A stretch of DNA of 40,594 bases from CAWEHT01 sp963808455. Lineage in GTDB: Bacteria; Chloroflexota; Anaerolineae; CG2-30-64-16. Positions 23,926-32,375 of this stretch are shown piece after piece. The notes under the pieces were generated by a model. The model ran no database searches. It saw only the letters and a list, made by a program, of their open reading frames with translations, and was not told the origin of the DNA. How positions within the stretch are numbered: the first letter of the stretch is position 1; every line of letters begins with the position of its first letter. The position numbers and the translations under genes were made by a program. Location of the stretch: the NCBI GenBank assembly GCA_963808455.1, contig CAWEHT010000136.1:1-40594 (forward strand), in the 5' to 3' direction.

Positions 23926-24705
23926 CTAAGTTCTCTGATAGAACGAAATGCCGACGCGTGTCAGCCCGAGCTCTTGCTCGTGCGGGATGGTCTCGGTGGC
24001 GCCAATGAACAGAACCCCCCGCGACTTCAGCGCCTCGGCCAAGTTGGTAAGCACCTGTCGCTTGGCGCTCTCAGTGAAATAGATCAGGACATTGCGGCAG
24101 AGAATCAGGTCGAAGTGATTGTGGTACTTGTTTTGCAGGAGGTCCATCGGCATAAACTGGACGCGGCTGCGCAGTGCCGGCACTACGTAGTAACTGGCCC
24201 CCTCTTCTTTGACCCAGCGTGCAAACGAAGTGCCCACGACATTCTTCACTTCGTCAGCGGTGTAAGGCCCGCCAGCCCTTGCCTGTTGTAGTACTGCCTG
24301 ATCGATGTCGGTTCCGACAATCTTGGCCTGCCGCAGGCCGGCATCTTCCTGGCACAGGATGGCCAACGAGTACGCTTCGGCGCCATGCGAACACGCCGCG
24401 CTCCAGGCTGTCAGTGGCAGCCCCGGACGGTGTAAGGCCGGGAGCACGGCTTCGCGCAGTTCGTTCCATTTCTTCAGGTCCCTGAAGAAACTCGAAACAT
24501 TGATGGCCAGGTAGTCGCGCAGCTGGTAGAAGGCTTCGGCGTTCCCTGAAGTCTGCCGGTGAAATTCGCCCCAGGTGGTGATATGCAGCCGGTTGAGGTA
24601 GCCGTCGAGGCGCCGCCGTAGCTGGGGGCTCTTGTAAGCATCCAGATCTACCCCTGTCAACGCTTGCATGCGATTCCTGACCAGGATGAAGTCGCTATCA
24701 TTCAC
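23926..24705 (-). CDS. cheR: Chemotaxis protein methyltransferase CheR
   Basis: A 259-residue SAM-dependent enzyme that methylates glutamates on chemoreceptors. The N-terminal CheR helical domain carries LRRRLDGYLNRLHITTW. The Rossmann domain has INVSSFFRDLKKW, the signature WSAACSHGAEAYSLAI (variant of WSAACSTGEEPYSLA), VGTDID and FDLILCRNVLIYF. It starts with GTG at 24705, overlapping the cheB stop by 8 bases; the longer open frame upstream is a shadow inside cheB. With CheB and CheD it forms the adaptation branch. No chemoreceptor gene lies in the window. Confidence 0.92.
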   Translation of the reverse strand: MNDSDFILVRNRMQALTGVDLDAYKSPQLRRRLDGYLNRLHITTWGEFHRQTSGNAEAFYQLRDYLAINVSSFFRDLKKWNELREAVLPALHRPGLPLTAWSAACSHGAEAYSLAILCQEDAGLRQAKIVGTDIDQAVLQQARAGGPYTADEVKNVVGTSFARWVKEEGASYYVVPALRSRVQFMPMDLLQNKYHNHFDLILCRNVLIYFTESAKRQVLTNLAEALKSRGVLFIGATETIPHEQELGLTRVGISFYQRT

Positions 24706-25756
24706 AGCAGGGTTCCTTGAGCAGGCGGGCCACCAGGGCAGGGATCTCCGGCAGCGGCGCCACGCAATCGGCGGCGCCTGCCTCGACCACGCTGCGGGGC
24801 ATGCCATAAACAACACACGTTGTTTGATCCTCAACGACCACCCGGCCGCCGGCTCGGCGGATGGCCAGGGCGCCCTCGGTGCCGTCATGGCCCATCCCGG
24901 TCAGGACCACGCCGAGCAGGCGGGAAGGGAATGCGCGAGCCAGCGATTCCATCGTTACGTCCACGGCCGGGCGCACATTGTTGACGGGTGGGTCTTCGGT
25001 CAGAATCACTTCACCGCGCCGGCCGAAGGTCAGATGATAACCGCCTGGGGCCACCAGGAACAGGTCGCGGGCCAGGCAGTCACCCGGCGCTGCCTCGCGC
25101 ACGCTCCACGCCGACCCTTCATCCAGCCGGCTTGCCAGAGAACGCGTGAACCCGCGGGGCATGTGCTGCACGATGACTCCGGCACTGTTCAGGTCCGGCG
25201 GCAGGTCCGCGAGCAGGCGCCGTAAAGCCCCGGGGCCTCCGGTCGAGCTGCCGATGACCAGCACCCGATCCGTCGAGGCCAGAGCACCTTTGGCTATCTT
25301 GCGATTGGCCTTTTTGTCGATCCCTGGCCCGCCGGCGCCCATTGGGCGCACAGATGTGGCGGCAGCCTGCCGGATCTTGACCGCGAGTTGCTCCACAACC
25401 TGCTGAATGCCCGCGATCTGCGACGGTTTAGTTACAAAATCCACTGCGCCCAGCGTGAGTGCGCGAATAGTCGTCTCGGTGCCCTGGCTGGTCAGGCTGC
25501 TGACCATCACGACCGGCGTCGGAGCCACGGCCATGATCCTGGCCAGGGCATCCAAGCCGTCCAGCCCCGGCATTTCGACGTCCATCGTCACGACATCAGG
25601 GTGCAGAGCCTGGACCTGGGCTACCGCCTCGTGGCCGTCGGCTGCCAGCCCGACGATCTGAATCCCCGGGTCCGCGCCAAGGCGTCGCGCCAGGGTCATC
25701 CGCATGAAGGCTGAGTCATCTACAACCAGGACTCTGATCGGCTGTATCATAGCCAA
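24698..25756 (-). CDS. cheB: Chemotaxis response regulator methylesterase CheB
   Basis: A 352-residue two-domain enzyme that removes methyl groups from, and deamidates, chemoreceptors. The receiver domain has the acidic pair in VVDDSAFMR, the phospho-Asp D59 (TMDVEMPG) and K110 in VTKPS. After a basic linker (about 130-160) the catalytic domain shows the triad S171 (GSSTGGPGAL), H198 (QHMPRGFT) and D291 (GMGHDG). All residues needed are present. It lies between cheY (10 bases) and cheR (8-base overlap). Confidence 0.95.
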   Translation of the reverse strand: MAMIQPIRVLVVDDSAFMRMTLARRLGADPGIQIVGLAADGHEAVAQVQALHPDVVTMDVEMPGLDGLDALARIMAVAPTPVVMVSSLTSQGTETTIRALTLGAVDFVTKPSQIAGIQQVVEQLAVKIRQAAATSVRPMGAGGPGIDKKANRKIAKGALASTDRVLVIGSSTGGPGALRRLLADLPPDLNSAGVIVQHMPRGFTRSLASRLDEGSAWSVREAAPGDCLARDLFLVAPGGYHLTFGRRGEVILTEDPPVNNVRPAVDVTMESLARAFPSRLLGVVLTGMGHDGTEGALAIRRAGGRVVVEDQTTCVVYGMPRSVVEAGAADCVAPLPEIPALVARLLKEPCCE

Positions 25757-25766
25757 GGCTCCCGGA

Positions 25767-26123
25767 CTAGGCCAGCATGCGTTGCACCGCGGCCAGAACG
25801 CGCTCCGCCTCGAACGGCTTAACCACGAAATCGCGAGCGCCGGCTTTGATGGCCTCCATCACGTAGCTTTGCTGGCCGAGGGCAGTCAGCATGGCAATGC
25901 GAGCTGTGGGGTCCAGCTGCCTGATGTGCCGCAAAGCTGTCAAGCCATCCATTTCCGGCATCGTGATGTCCATCAGGACGGCGTCTGGGTGGTGCTTCTG
26001 GTAGTTCTCGACGGCCTCGCGGCCGTTTTGAGCCTCCACAATCTCGTACCCGCGCTCGGTCAGCAAGCGTGCGCACCGCAAACGCATGAACTGAGCATCG
26101 TCAACGATCATTATCTTCGGCAT
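25767..26123 (-). CDS. cheY: Chemotaxis response regulator CheY
   Basis: A 118-residue single-domain receiver. D8/D9 form the Mg site, D52 (LMDITMPEMDG) is phosphorylated, T80 and K102 (VKPFE) complete the active site. It carries the signal from CheA to FliM, whose N-terminal docking motif is encoded in the adjacent flagellar operon. It is followed closely by cheB and preceded by another receiver gene. Of the two single receivers here, this one has the more typical CheY length and sequence. Confidence 0.9.
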   Translation of the reverse strand: MPKIMIVDDAQFMRLRCARLLTERGYEIVEAQNGREAVENYQKHHPDAVLMDITMPEMDGLTALRHIRQLDPTARIAMLTALGQQSYVMEAIKAGARDFVVKPFEAERVLAAVQRMLA

Positions 26124-26126
26124 TCT

Positions 26127-26609
26127 TTACCTCCCCGCCGATTGTAACTCAGGCATGGCCCGAACTTGCTTCGCAACTTTCTGCAGCAAGGTTGCAGAAC
26201 TGAATGGTTTGGCAACGTAGTCATCGGCACCATTGCGTGCGGCCTCCTGAACAACCTTCCCGTCAACGACAGCGGTACACATGATGACCTTTGTGCCGAA
26301 CTCATTCTTGATGCGATGGCAGAGCTTAAGGCCATCTACGCCTGGCATCATGATATCGAGAAGGACGACTTGGATCGGGTGACGTGCCAGTACCGGCAGG
26401 GCCAGGCGGTCAAGAAGGTCAATGGCCTGGTTTCCATCGGCTGCTTCGTAGACATTGAAGTATTGCTTGAGCATCAATGAGGCCAGCCGGCGAATCGCAG
26501 AGTCGTCGTCAACGATCAGCACACCTGGTCGCCACGGCATGGTCGAGGCCGTGGGCCGGGCGCCGCTCGATTCCTGACTCTCAGCAAGGTCCGCGCGAGC
26601 TGACGTCAT
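26127..26609 (-). CDS. Single-domain response regulator with N-terminal extension
   Basis: A 160-residue receiver protein. An unstructured Ser/Ala-rich leader of about 25 residues precedes the domain; acidic residues are in LIVDDDSAIRR, the phospho-Asp is D85 (LLDIMMPGVDG), and the conserved Lys is in VAKPFS. It starts inside a 4-base ATGA-type overlap with cheD and ends 3 bases before cheY. It may act as a phosphate sink or a second output for CheA. The leader is in the correct frame and has no alternative strong start before MPWRPGVLIVDDD at residue 24. Confidence 0.85.
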   Translation of the reverse strand: MTSARADLAESQESSGARPTASTMPWRPGVLIVDDDSAIRRLASLMLKQYFNVYEAADGNQAIDLLDRLALPVLARHPIQVVLLDIMMPGVDGLKLCHRIKNEFGTKVIMCTAVVDGKVVQEAARNGADDYVAKPFSSATLLQKVAKQVRAMPELQSAGR

Positions 26610-27110
26610 AGCGCACGCTCGTCGCCATTGATCATGCGAACGTGGACGCGTCCGTTGGCGACAAACAGACGCACTGTGCGGCCGGCATGTCCGCCCGTGT
26701 CCGAGGCCAGCATCTGCAGCTTCTCTCGTCCGAGCACGCAGTGTGCCATTTCGCTGTTTTGCTTACCAATGTTGAATCGATCAGTCATGCCTGGGGCCGT
26801 CAGCATTTGGGCTCCCCCCGCATAACGAAACGTCAGCTGCTCTCGCCGGGCACCGCGGGAGAGCAATTGGTTGAGCAGCTCTGCAATGCCGCTGTCCACA
26901 TACTTGGCCCTGTTTGCATCGCCGTTGCGTTGCTGGGGCAACATGGCGTGCAACAGCCCGGCCAGCTTCCGCGGGGTCGTAAGCACACACGCCCACGCAA
27001 GAACCGAGCCCGAAGGCCACCAGCACCGCGTCCGGGTTGTCGCTCACCGCGATTTCAGCCAGGCCAACGGTTATGACTTGTTCCACAAAATCCTCTTGGA
27101 CGCAGCGCAT
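26606..27110 (-). CDS. cheD: Chemoreceptor glutamine deamidase CheD, frameshifted
   Basis: The N-terminal part has ITVGLAEIAVSDNPDAVLVAFGLGSCVGVCAYDP, with the catalytic Cys in GSC. The frame then breaks near 26976-26984 and the C-terminal part resumes in another frame with KLAGLLHAMLPQ (catalytic His), KYVDSGIAELLNQLLSRGA and YAGGAQML. Compared with YDPVARVGGMAHVMLP of typical CheD, two bases are missing or one is extra. Rejoined length is about 167 residues, normal for CheD. CheD deamidates receptors and binds CheC, its neighbour here. The start at 27110 follows cheC by 2 bases. Confidence 0.87.
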
Positions 27111-27112
27111 TA

Positions 27113-27715
27113 TTATAGGAGGAGCGACTCCAAGGTCAACAGATCAGGTAATACCCAGAACAAAATGGTCATTTGCCTGCCCTCGGATTCGAACAGCGTC
27201 TCAAGCAGGAGTATTTCGTCGCTCAACTCCCCAGCAGAAACCAGCATGATGTCTAGAATGGCACCGGCCATATCCACGATAACGGCCGGCGGAGATGGCC
27301 GGGCCGTGCATTCCAGGAGCGATGCAATCGCATTCAGAAAGAAGGAGGCGGTCAGGTTGCCCACTTCGGCCAGCGCCGAACGTCCCAGCGCATTCAAGCC
27401 GACCACGCAGTCCTCGACCTCGCCCAGCAACAGGTTGATCAGGCGTTGGGCATCGTCAAGGCCCATGATCAGCATCATGTGTCCCGTCAGATCGCCCTCG
27501 GCTGCCACATAGATGCCGACCACCTGGGCCTCGGGCCCTCCAACGCGCTCTGCCACAGTTGCCAGAGGAACCAAGGTCACCCGCGGCACACTCATGGAAA
27601 TATGCTGCCCGATCATCTGTGACAGGCCTGCCGCGGCATTCTCTACACCGGCTTCCGCCATCCGCTGCAGCGCCGTCTGGATCCCCTGATCATCCAGCTG
27701 TAGCTTCTGCGCCAT
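27113..27715 (-). CDS. cheC: Chemotaxis phosphatase CheC
   Basis: A 200-residue CheC-type phosphatase of CheY-P. One E-x-x-N site is clear (E117, N120 in SALAEVGNLTASFFLNAIA); the other, near residues 21-26 (EAGVENAAAGLS), is degenerate. CheC also binds CheD, encoded immediately after it, and CheY-P controls that pairing in Bacillus. The start at 27715 (MAQKLQLDD) was preferred over the longer frame, whose first 42 residues overlap cheA. It begins 11 bases after the cheA stop. Confidence 0.88.
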   Translation of the reverse strand: MAQKLQLDDQGIQTALQRMAEAGVENAAAGLSQMIGQHISMSVPRVTLVPLATVAERVGGPEAQVVGIYVAAEGDLTGHMMLIMGLDDAQRLINLLLGEVEDCVVGLNALGRSALAEVGNLTASFFLNAIASLLECTARPSPPAVIVDMAGAILDIMLVSAGELSDEILLLETLFESEGRQMTILFWVLPDLLTLESLLL

Positions 27716-27726
27716 GTCGTCCTCTC

Positions 27727-29802
27727 CTACGCTGGCTGCAGTGCATGCGCGTTCAACTCCGAGCCTAGCCGGGTTGCGCGCTTGATCAAGCCCGGCACAT
27801 CCACAATCAATGCCACTGACCCGTCTCCGAGGAAGGCGCACCCAGACAGGCCGCCAACCTGGCCGATGAGGTTTCCCAGATTCTTGATCACGATCTCTTG
27901 CTGGCCCACCAGGCGATCCACGACCAGGCCCAGGTAGCCTTCACCCCAATGCACAGCCACTGTGGGGAGCGTGCCTGTGCCGTCCGTCTTGCCGCCGGGA
28001 AGGCCGAAGAACTCATCGAGCCGCAGGATGGGCAGCAAGCGGTCGCGCCACAAGATGACCTCGCTGCGGTCAACCCCATGGATTGTCCGTGCGTCGATCG
28101 CCAGCACTTCGGTCACTGCCGTCAGCGGGATGCAATAGGTCCAGTCGCTGAGGCCCACTAACAAGACAGGCATGATGGCCAGCGTCAGCGGGAGGCTGAG
28201 CTCGAAAGTCGTGCCACAGCCTAACTGTGACTTCACGGTGACTGACCCGTGCAGACGCTCCACATTGTTGCGCACCACATCCATGCCCACGCCCCGGCCG
28301 GAAATGTCACTGATCCTCGAAGCCGTTGACAGGCCAGGCGCGAAGATCAGCTCCTGGACTTCCGCGTCGGTGAGGTGGGCTGCCACGTCTGCAGCAACCA
28401 GGTTGTGGACCACGGCGGCCTTGCGGACTTTCTCGATGTCGATGCCGTGCCCGTCGTCAGACACCGCGATAATGATGTGGTTGCCTTCGGAGCGCCCGGA
28501 TAGGCGGATCGTGCCTTCCGCGGGCTTGCCGGCCGCCAAACGTTCCTGGGGCGACTCGATCCCGTGATCGACGGCATTGCGCAACAGGTGCAGCAATGGG
28601 TCCGGGATCATCTCGATGACCGACCGATCCAACTCAGTGTCCTGGCCCTCGATAGTGAGCGTGATGGACTTGCCGGCATCCCGCGCCAGGTCGCGGACCA
28701 GGCGGGGGAATTTGCTGAAAGCGTGTTCCAGAGGCAGCATGCGTGCCCGCATGACTTCCTCTTGGAGTTCATCGGTGATGCTGGCCAGGTGCGAGATCCC
28801 CTCGGCGAGTTCGCCAACCAGCTCACCGTCTTTATAGCGCGTGCTCAGCAAGGCCTGGGCCTGGAGCAACCGGTTGCGGTCAGTCACCAGTTCGCCCACC
28901 AGGGTCATGAGCTTATCGAGGCGTTCCACACTGGTGCGCACAGTCTTGGCACTGCCGTTGCTGACACGGTCTGCGGTGCCCCTGGTGCTTTTCGCGACCT
29001 CAGGCTCGGCCTCCTGTGTTTCGCCCGGCGCTTCCCCGGCTTCGCCTGTCAGGTCGGCCGCGGGCCTGACATCGAGCGAGTCGATCTCCGAAATGTGTTT
29101 GAAGCGTGCCGGCATTTGCCCGGCATCCAGATCGCTCTCAACCAGCACCGCCAGCTCGCGAAGCGGCTGCCCGCGCTCGATGGCCTCACGCTCAGGTTGC
29201 GACCAGACTACCTTGCCCAGCTCGTCGAGGGCCAGCAGGATTTGGAGAGCGCGCGCCGCCGGCACGAGGCTGTCGCCGGCGATGCGAGCAGACAACCTCA
29301 GAAGCTTCTCGGCCTTGGCTATACTCGGGCCGCTGGCCGGCCCGAACTCCTGGCCCTTGCCAGCTACAGAGGCGGTGGGCGTGAACGCGCCGGCCCCCGC
29401 CGGCCCCCCGACGAAACCCATCAGCCCCCGGATCAAATCGGCCGTTTCCACATGCGCCGGCACCCCCGTCTCGATCTCTTCCTTGAAATAGCGCAACACA
29501 TCGACCGCACGCAGTAAGACATCAATAAGCTCAGGTGTGACCGTCAGGCGGGATTGGCGCAAGTCCTCCAACACGTTCTCCATGGCGTGCGTCAGCTCAG
29601 CCATGGCGTGGTGACCGATAGCAGCGGACGAGCCTTTGAGCGTATGGGCCACGCGAAAGAGGTCTTGAACAATTTCGGGGGTGTTGCGCTTTTGTTCAAT
29701 GGCCAGCAGGTTGGCGTCGAGACGGCCGATCAGCTCCTCCGCCTCCTGGCAAAAGACATCTTTCTCCTCGGCGTCCATATCAAAGTGCAAGGTCTCTGTC
29801 AT
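27727..29802 (-). CDS. cheA: Chemotaxis histidine kinase CheA
   Basis: A 691-residue class II histidine kinase. Domains in order: P1 Hpt with phospho-His H53 (VAHTLKGSSAAIG); a P2-like region (about 160-250) in which the CheY-docking fold is not certain; an acidic linker (250-285); P3 dimerisation helices (290-370); P4 ATPase with N-box LLRNAVDHGIE (407-417), G1 SDDGHGID and G2 GRGVGMDVV; and P5 CheW-like regulatory domain (about 555-680). The start at 29802 (MTETLHFDMD) is the family start; the longer frame lacks support. It receives receptor signals through CheW and phosphorylates CheY and CheB, both encoded downstream. Confidence 0.95.
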   Translation of the reverse strand: MTETLHFDMDAEEKDVFCQEAEELIGRLDANLLAIEQKRNTPEIVQDLFRVAHTLKGSSAAIGHHAMAELTHAMENVLEDLRQSRLTVTPELIDVLLRAVDVLRYFKEEIETGVPAHVETADLIRGLMGFVGGPAGAGAFTPTASVAGKGQEFGPASGPSIAKAEKLLRLSARIAGDSLVPAARALQILLALDELGKVVWSQPEREAIERGQPLRELAVLVESDLDAGQMPARFKHISEIDSLDVRPAADLTGEAGEAPGETQEAEPEVAKSTRGTADRVSNGSAKTVRTSVERLDKLMTLVGELVTDRNRLLQAQALLSTRYKDGELVGELAEGISHLASITDELQEEVMRARMLPLEHAFSKFPRLVRDLARDAGKSITLTIEGQDTELDRSVIEMIPDPLLHLLRNAVDHGIESPQERLAAGKPAEGTIRLSGRSEGNHIIIAVSDDGHGIDIEKVRKAAVVHNLVAADVAAHLTDAEVQELIFAPGLSTASRISDISGRGVGMDVVRNNVERLHGSVTVKSQLGCGTTFELSLPLTLAIMPVLLVGLSDWTYCIPLTAVTEVLAIDARTIHGVDRSEVILWRDRLLPILRLDEFFGLPGGKTDGTGTLPTVAVHWGEGYLGLVVDRLVGQQEIVIKNLGNLIGQVGGLSGCAFLGDGSVALIVDVPGLIKRATRLGSELNAHALQPA

Positions 29803-29821
29803 TCGTGCACCGCCTCGTTTC

Positions 29822-30292
29822 TCAGGCGACCACCGCCGTAGCCAGATGGTAGCTCTTGTCCAGGACACGATCCAGGTCTAGCAGGATGACCAGCCGCTCA
29901 TGGAGCTTGGCGATCCCTCTTACGAAACTCGTGTCCGTCGATGTGATCATGGAAGAGGGCAGTTCGATCGAATCGAGTGGTATCCGGAGCACTTCTGAAA
30001 CTGCGTCTACGATCACGCCAACCCACTCTTCTTGGGCTTTCACGACAACTACCCGTGTGCGTGCCGTGACTTCGGCTGCCGGCAGCCCAAACCGCGTCCG
30101 TAAATCAATTACGGGCGTAACTCTGCCGCGCAGGTTGATGATCCCTTTGATGTATTCCGGGACCTCGGGCACCGTCGTAATGGCCTCAACACGATTGATC
30201 TCTTGCACCCGGCTGATGTCAACACCATATGATTCGCCCGCCATCTCGAAGACGACCAGTTGCTCTTCCTTGATCTGATCTGTCGCAGGCAT
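29822..30292 (-). CDS. cheW: Chemotaxis coupling protein CheW
   Basis: A 156-residue CheW that links receptors to CheA. Typical features are EQLVVFEMAGESYGVDISRVQEI, the INLRGRVTPVIDLRTRFGLP segment that contacts CheA P5 and receptors, and VGVIVDAVSEVLRI. The ATG at 30292 is preceded by AAGGAGG. It is the first gene of the minus-strand chemotaxis operon and is followed by cheA after 19 bases. The divergent OmpR-type gene starts about 155 bases away, so promoters for both lie between. Confidence 0.93.
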   Translation of the reverse strand: MPATDQIKEEQLVVFEMAGESYGVDISRVQEINRVEAITTVPEVPEYIKGIINLRGRVTPVIDLRTRFGLPAAEVTARTRVVVVKAQEEWVGVIVDAVSEVLRIPLDSIELPSSMITSTDTSFVRGIAKLHERLVILLDLDRVLDKSYHLATAVVA

Positions 30293-30356
30293 ATGCCCTC
30301 CTTGTGAGTGCCGTCTTACATGTGGATCTTCGGCCAAAAGGAGCTAGATGTGTATG

Positions 30357-30368
30357 GGACTTCGGTCC
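30357..30368. other. UUCG-type hairpin in the cheW / regulator divergent region
   Basis: GGAC-TTCG-GTCC: a short perfect stem closed by the very stable UUCG loop if read on the plus strand. It has no T-run and could be part of the cheW leader RNA. Confidence 0.35.
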
Positions 30369-30370
30369 TA

Positions 30371-30398
30371 TTGCTCCCATGATCTTGGCAGGTATACT
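30371..30398 (+). promoter_or_regulatory. Promoter of the second OmpR-type regulator
   Basis: TTGCTC (30371-30376), 16 bases, TATACT (30393-30398). Start near 30405, about 44 bases before the ATG at 30449. The string TATACTAGCG also forms the mutS2 -10 region. Confidence 0.5.
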
Positions 30399-30448
30399 AG
30401 CGATGGGTAGTTGTGCCTCCATACCAGTGCATAGCGAGGACCGGAGCC

Positions 30449-31141
30449 ATGATTCATATTCTCATCACAGGCGCTAACACGCGAGAGGTTCAGTCCGTCG
30501 AAAACGCGCTCAAGGCGACGGACCGCCAGTGTGTCAGTTGTGGCACCGCTCTTCGGGCATTGGAACTGGCTGTCCTTGAGCAGCCTGACCTGATGATTGT
30601 GGACATGGAGTTGCCGGACCTCAGCGGACTGGATCTGTGCACCCGGTTGAGGAAGCAGGCGTCAACGTCGCAGCTTGCCATTCTGTTCGTCTGTGCCACT
30701 GACACGGTGGATGACAGAGTTGCCGCCTTGCAGGCGGGAGCCAACGATTGCCTGGGCAAGCCTTTGGCCTTGAAGGAACTGCAGCTGCGGGTGGCCGTCT
30801 TGTTGCAGCGCTTGAGCGGCAGGAACACCTTCAAGAGCACAGAACTGGCGGTGGGCGACTTACGCCTGAACCTGAAGACCTTCAAGGCAGTAGTGGGCGG
30901 CCACGAGACCCAGCTCACTCCCGTTGAATACGATCTGTTGCGCTACCTGATGCTGCGGCCCGGCGAAGTGATCTCGGCGGAACGCCTGCTCCAGGAAGTC
31001 TGGCGCTATTATCCTGGCACAGGCGACACGGCTGTCGTACGAATGCAGGTCATGAACCTCCGCGACAAGATCGAAACTGACCGCAGCCGGCCGAGGTTTG
31101 TCCGCACCGTGTATCGCCATGGTTATATGCTGACCGCCTGA
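30449..31141 (+). CDS. OmpR/PhoB-type regulator with atypical receiver
   Basis: A 230-residue regulator. The receiver keeps the phospho-Asp position D52 (MIVDMELPDLSG) and a Lys (CLGKPL), but the N-terminal acidic pair that holds Mg is absent: the strand reads HILITGANT instead of a V-D-D motif. It may therefore work without phosphorylation. The output winged helix is complete (LTPVEYDLLRYLMLRPGEVIS, WRYYPGTGD, RTVYRHGYML). The ATG at 30449 has GGAG upstream; an upstream GTG is less likely. It is a paralogue of the frameshifted regulator at 21741 and lies just before the flagellar genes, which it may control. Confidence 0.9.
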   Translation: MIHILITGANTREVQSVENALKATDRQCVSCGTALRALELAVLEQPDLMIVDMELPDLSGLDLCTRLRKQASTSQLAILFVCATDTVDDRVAALQAGANDCLGKPLALKELQLRVAVLLQRLSGRNTFKSTELAVGDLRLNLKTFKAVVGGHETQLTPVEYDLLRYLMLRPGEVISAERLLQEVWRYYPGTGDTAVVRMQVMNLRDKIETDRSRPRFVRTVYRHGYMLTA

Positions 31142-31300
31142 AACTCCGACCAGGGCCAGCCCCGGCTGCGCCATCTCGCCCAGGGAGGTGGCGCCCTCCT
31201 CGTCAACCGACTTCGGGCTGACCACCTCGAGCCATCACACCCATGCAGGTGGCCGCCTCTAGCCATACGAGATCCTTACGCAGAGCTTACATCTCAGTTA

Positions 31301-31329
31301 TGCACAGGCCTAGGGGCATCTGATATAGT
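31301..31329 (+). promoter_or_regulatory. Candidate promoter of the flagellar operon
   Basis: TGCACA (31301-31306), 17 bases, TATAGT (31324-31329), about 35 bases before the flbD start. No sigma-28 or sigma-54 type site was seen in this region. Confidence 0.4.
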
Positions 31330-31364
31330 GTCGCTTGTCACAGCAATTTTCCGGGAGCAAAACG

Positions 31365-31571
31365 TTGATCACTGTAACGCGGTTTGACGGCACTGAATTC
31401 GTCGTGAACGCGGAGCTCATCGAGTTTGTCGAAGCCACGCCTGATACCGTGCTCTCGATGACCACAGGACGCAAAGTCATTGTCCGCGAATCGCCAGAAG
31501 ATGTTGTGTTAGCCACCCTGGTATACAAGCGCAATATCCTCCTGGGCCCAGAAATCGTGCAGCGGAGCTGA
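31365..31571 (+). CDS. flbD: Flagellar protein FlbD
   Basis: A 68-residue FlbD-family protein beginning ITVTRFDGTEFVVNAELIEFVEATPDTVL and containing SMTTGRKVIVRESPEDVV, which is diagnostic. Its molecular role is unclear; it is found next to motA in many flagellar operons of Gram-positives, as here. I chose TTG at 31365 because GGGAG lies 7 bases upstream and the family starts at this Ile-Thr; an upstream GTG-type start would add residues with no homology. It is the first gene of the flagellar operon and ends 4 bases before motA. Confidence 0.88.
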   Translation: MITVTRFDGTEFVVNAELIEFVEATPDTVLSMTTGRKVIVRESPEDVVLATLVYKRNILLGPEIVQRS

Positions 31572-31575
31572 GGCA

Positions 31576-32373
31576 ATGGCATGGTCCACGCTCGTCGGCT
31601 TGGCACTTGCCTTCGCAGCTCTGCTGGCATCCATTCTGATCGAACATGGCAATCCGATGGGGATGCTGAACGCCTCCGGCGCTGTGATTGTGTTCGGAGG
31701 CACCATCGGTTCAGCGTTGGTCTCATTCCCGCCGCAACGCACGCTCGGCTTGCCGACTGCCCTGGGGCAGATCTTCAAGAGCAAGTTGCCCTCGCTCGAA
31801 ATGACGATTGACCTTCTGGTGGACATGGCTGACAAGGCGCGTCGCCAGGGGCTTTTGTCGCTCGAAGAAGCCGCGGGTAAGCTGGATGACCCCTTTCTGC
31901 GTGAGGGGCTGCAACTTGTGGTCGATGGCACCGATCCGGAAGTGGTGCGCAACTTGCTGGAGATCGAAACTGACCGCACCGCCGAGCGCCACGCGTCGAG
32001 TTTCGGTGTGCTGCAGGCCATGGGCGGATATTCTCCCACCATGGGCATCATCGGAACAGTCATGGGGTTGGTCAACGTCCTGGGTCACATGGAGGACCCA
32101 ACGAAACTTGCGGGGTCCATCGCGACGGCCTTTCTGGCCACCTTTTACGGAGTGGGCACGGCTAACCTGGTGTGGTTGCCCCTCGCTTCTAAGCTGCGGC
32201 AACTGGACGAGCAGGAAGCGTTGGTGCGCGGGTTGATGACCGTGGGGATTCTGTCCATCCAGGCCGGCGAAAACCCACGTGTCGTTCGCACGAAACTGGA
32301 GGCATTCCTTTCGCCCAAGAACCGTAAGAAAGACGCGGCAGCCGAGGCGACCGGGCAGGAGGGCAAGAAGTAA
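31576..32373 (+). CDS. motA: Flagellar stator protein MotA
   Basis: A 265-residue inner-membrane stator subunit. Helices lie at about 4-22 and 28-48, with the ion-channel helices around 155-172 and 182-203. The third helix contains GGYSPTMGIIGTVMGLV with its conserved proline, and the fourth is IATAFLATFYGVGTANLVWLPLA. The cytoplasmic loop between holds the charged residues that contact FliG. The tail is Lys/Ala-rich. It sits between flbD and motB; motB starts 2 bases after its stop. Confidence 0.94.
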   Translation: MAWSTLVGLALAFAALLASILIEHGNPMGMLNASGAVIVFGGTIGSALVSFPPQRTLGLPTALGQIFKSKLPSLEMTIDLLVDMADKARRQGLLSLEEAAGKLDDPFLREGLQLVVDGTDPEVVRNLLEIETDRTAERHASSFGVLQAMGGYSPTMGIIGTVMGLVNVLGHMEDPTKLAGSIATAFLATFYGVGTANLVWLPLASKLRQLDEQEALVRGLMTVGILSIQAGENPRVVRTKLEAFLSPKNRKKDAAAEATGQEGKK

Positions 32374-32375
32374 CC

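Noticed and set aside
28564..29517. A 317-residue open frame opposite cheA
   Set aside because: Lies entirely inside cheA, whose domains are all identified; no motif or ribosome site.
30402..30476. 24-codon ORF right after the TATACTAGCG -10 region of the second OmpR-type gene
   Set aside because: Its ATG would lie at or before the predicted transcription start and it overlaps the true gene start, so it is not likely to be translated.
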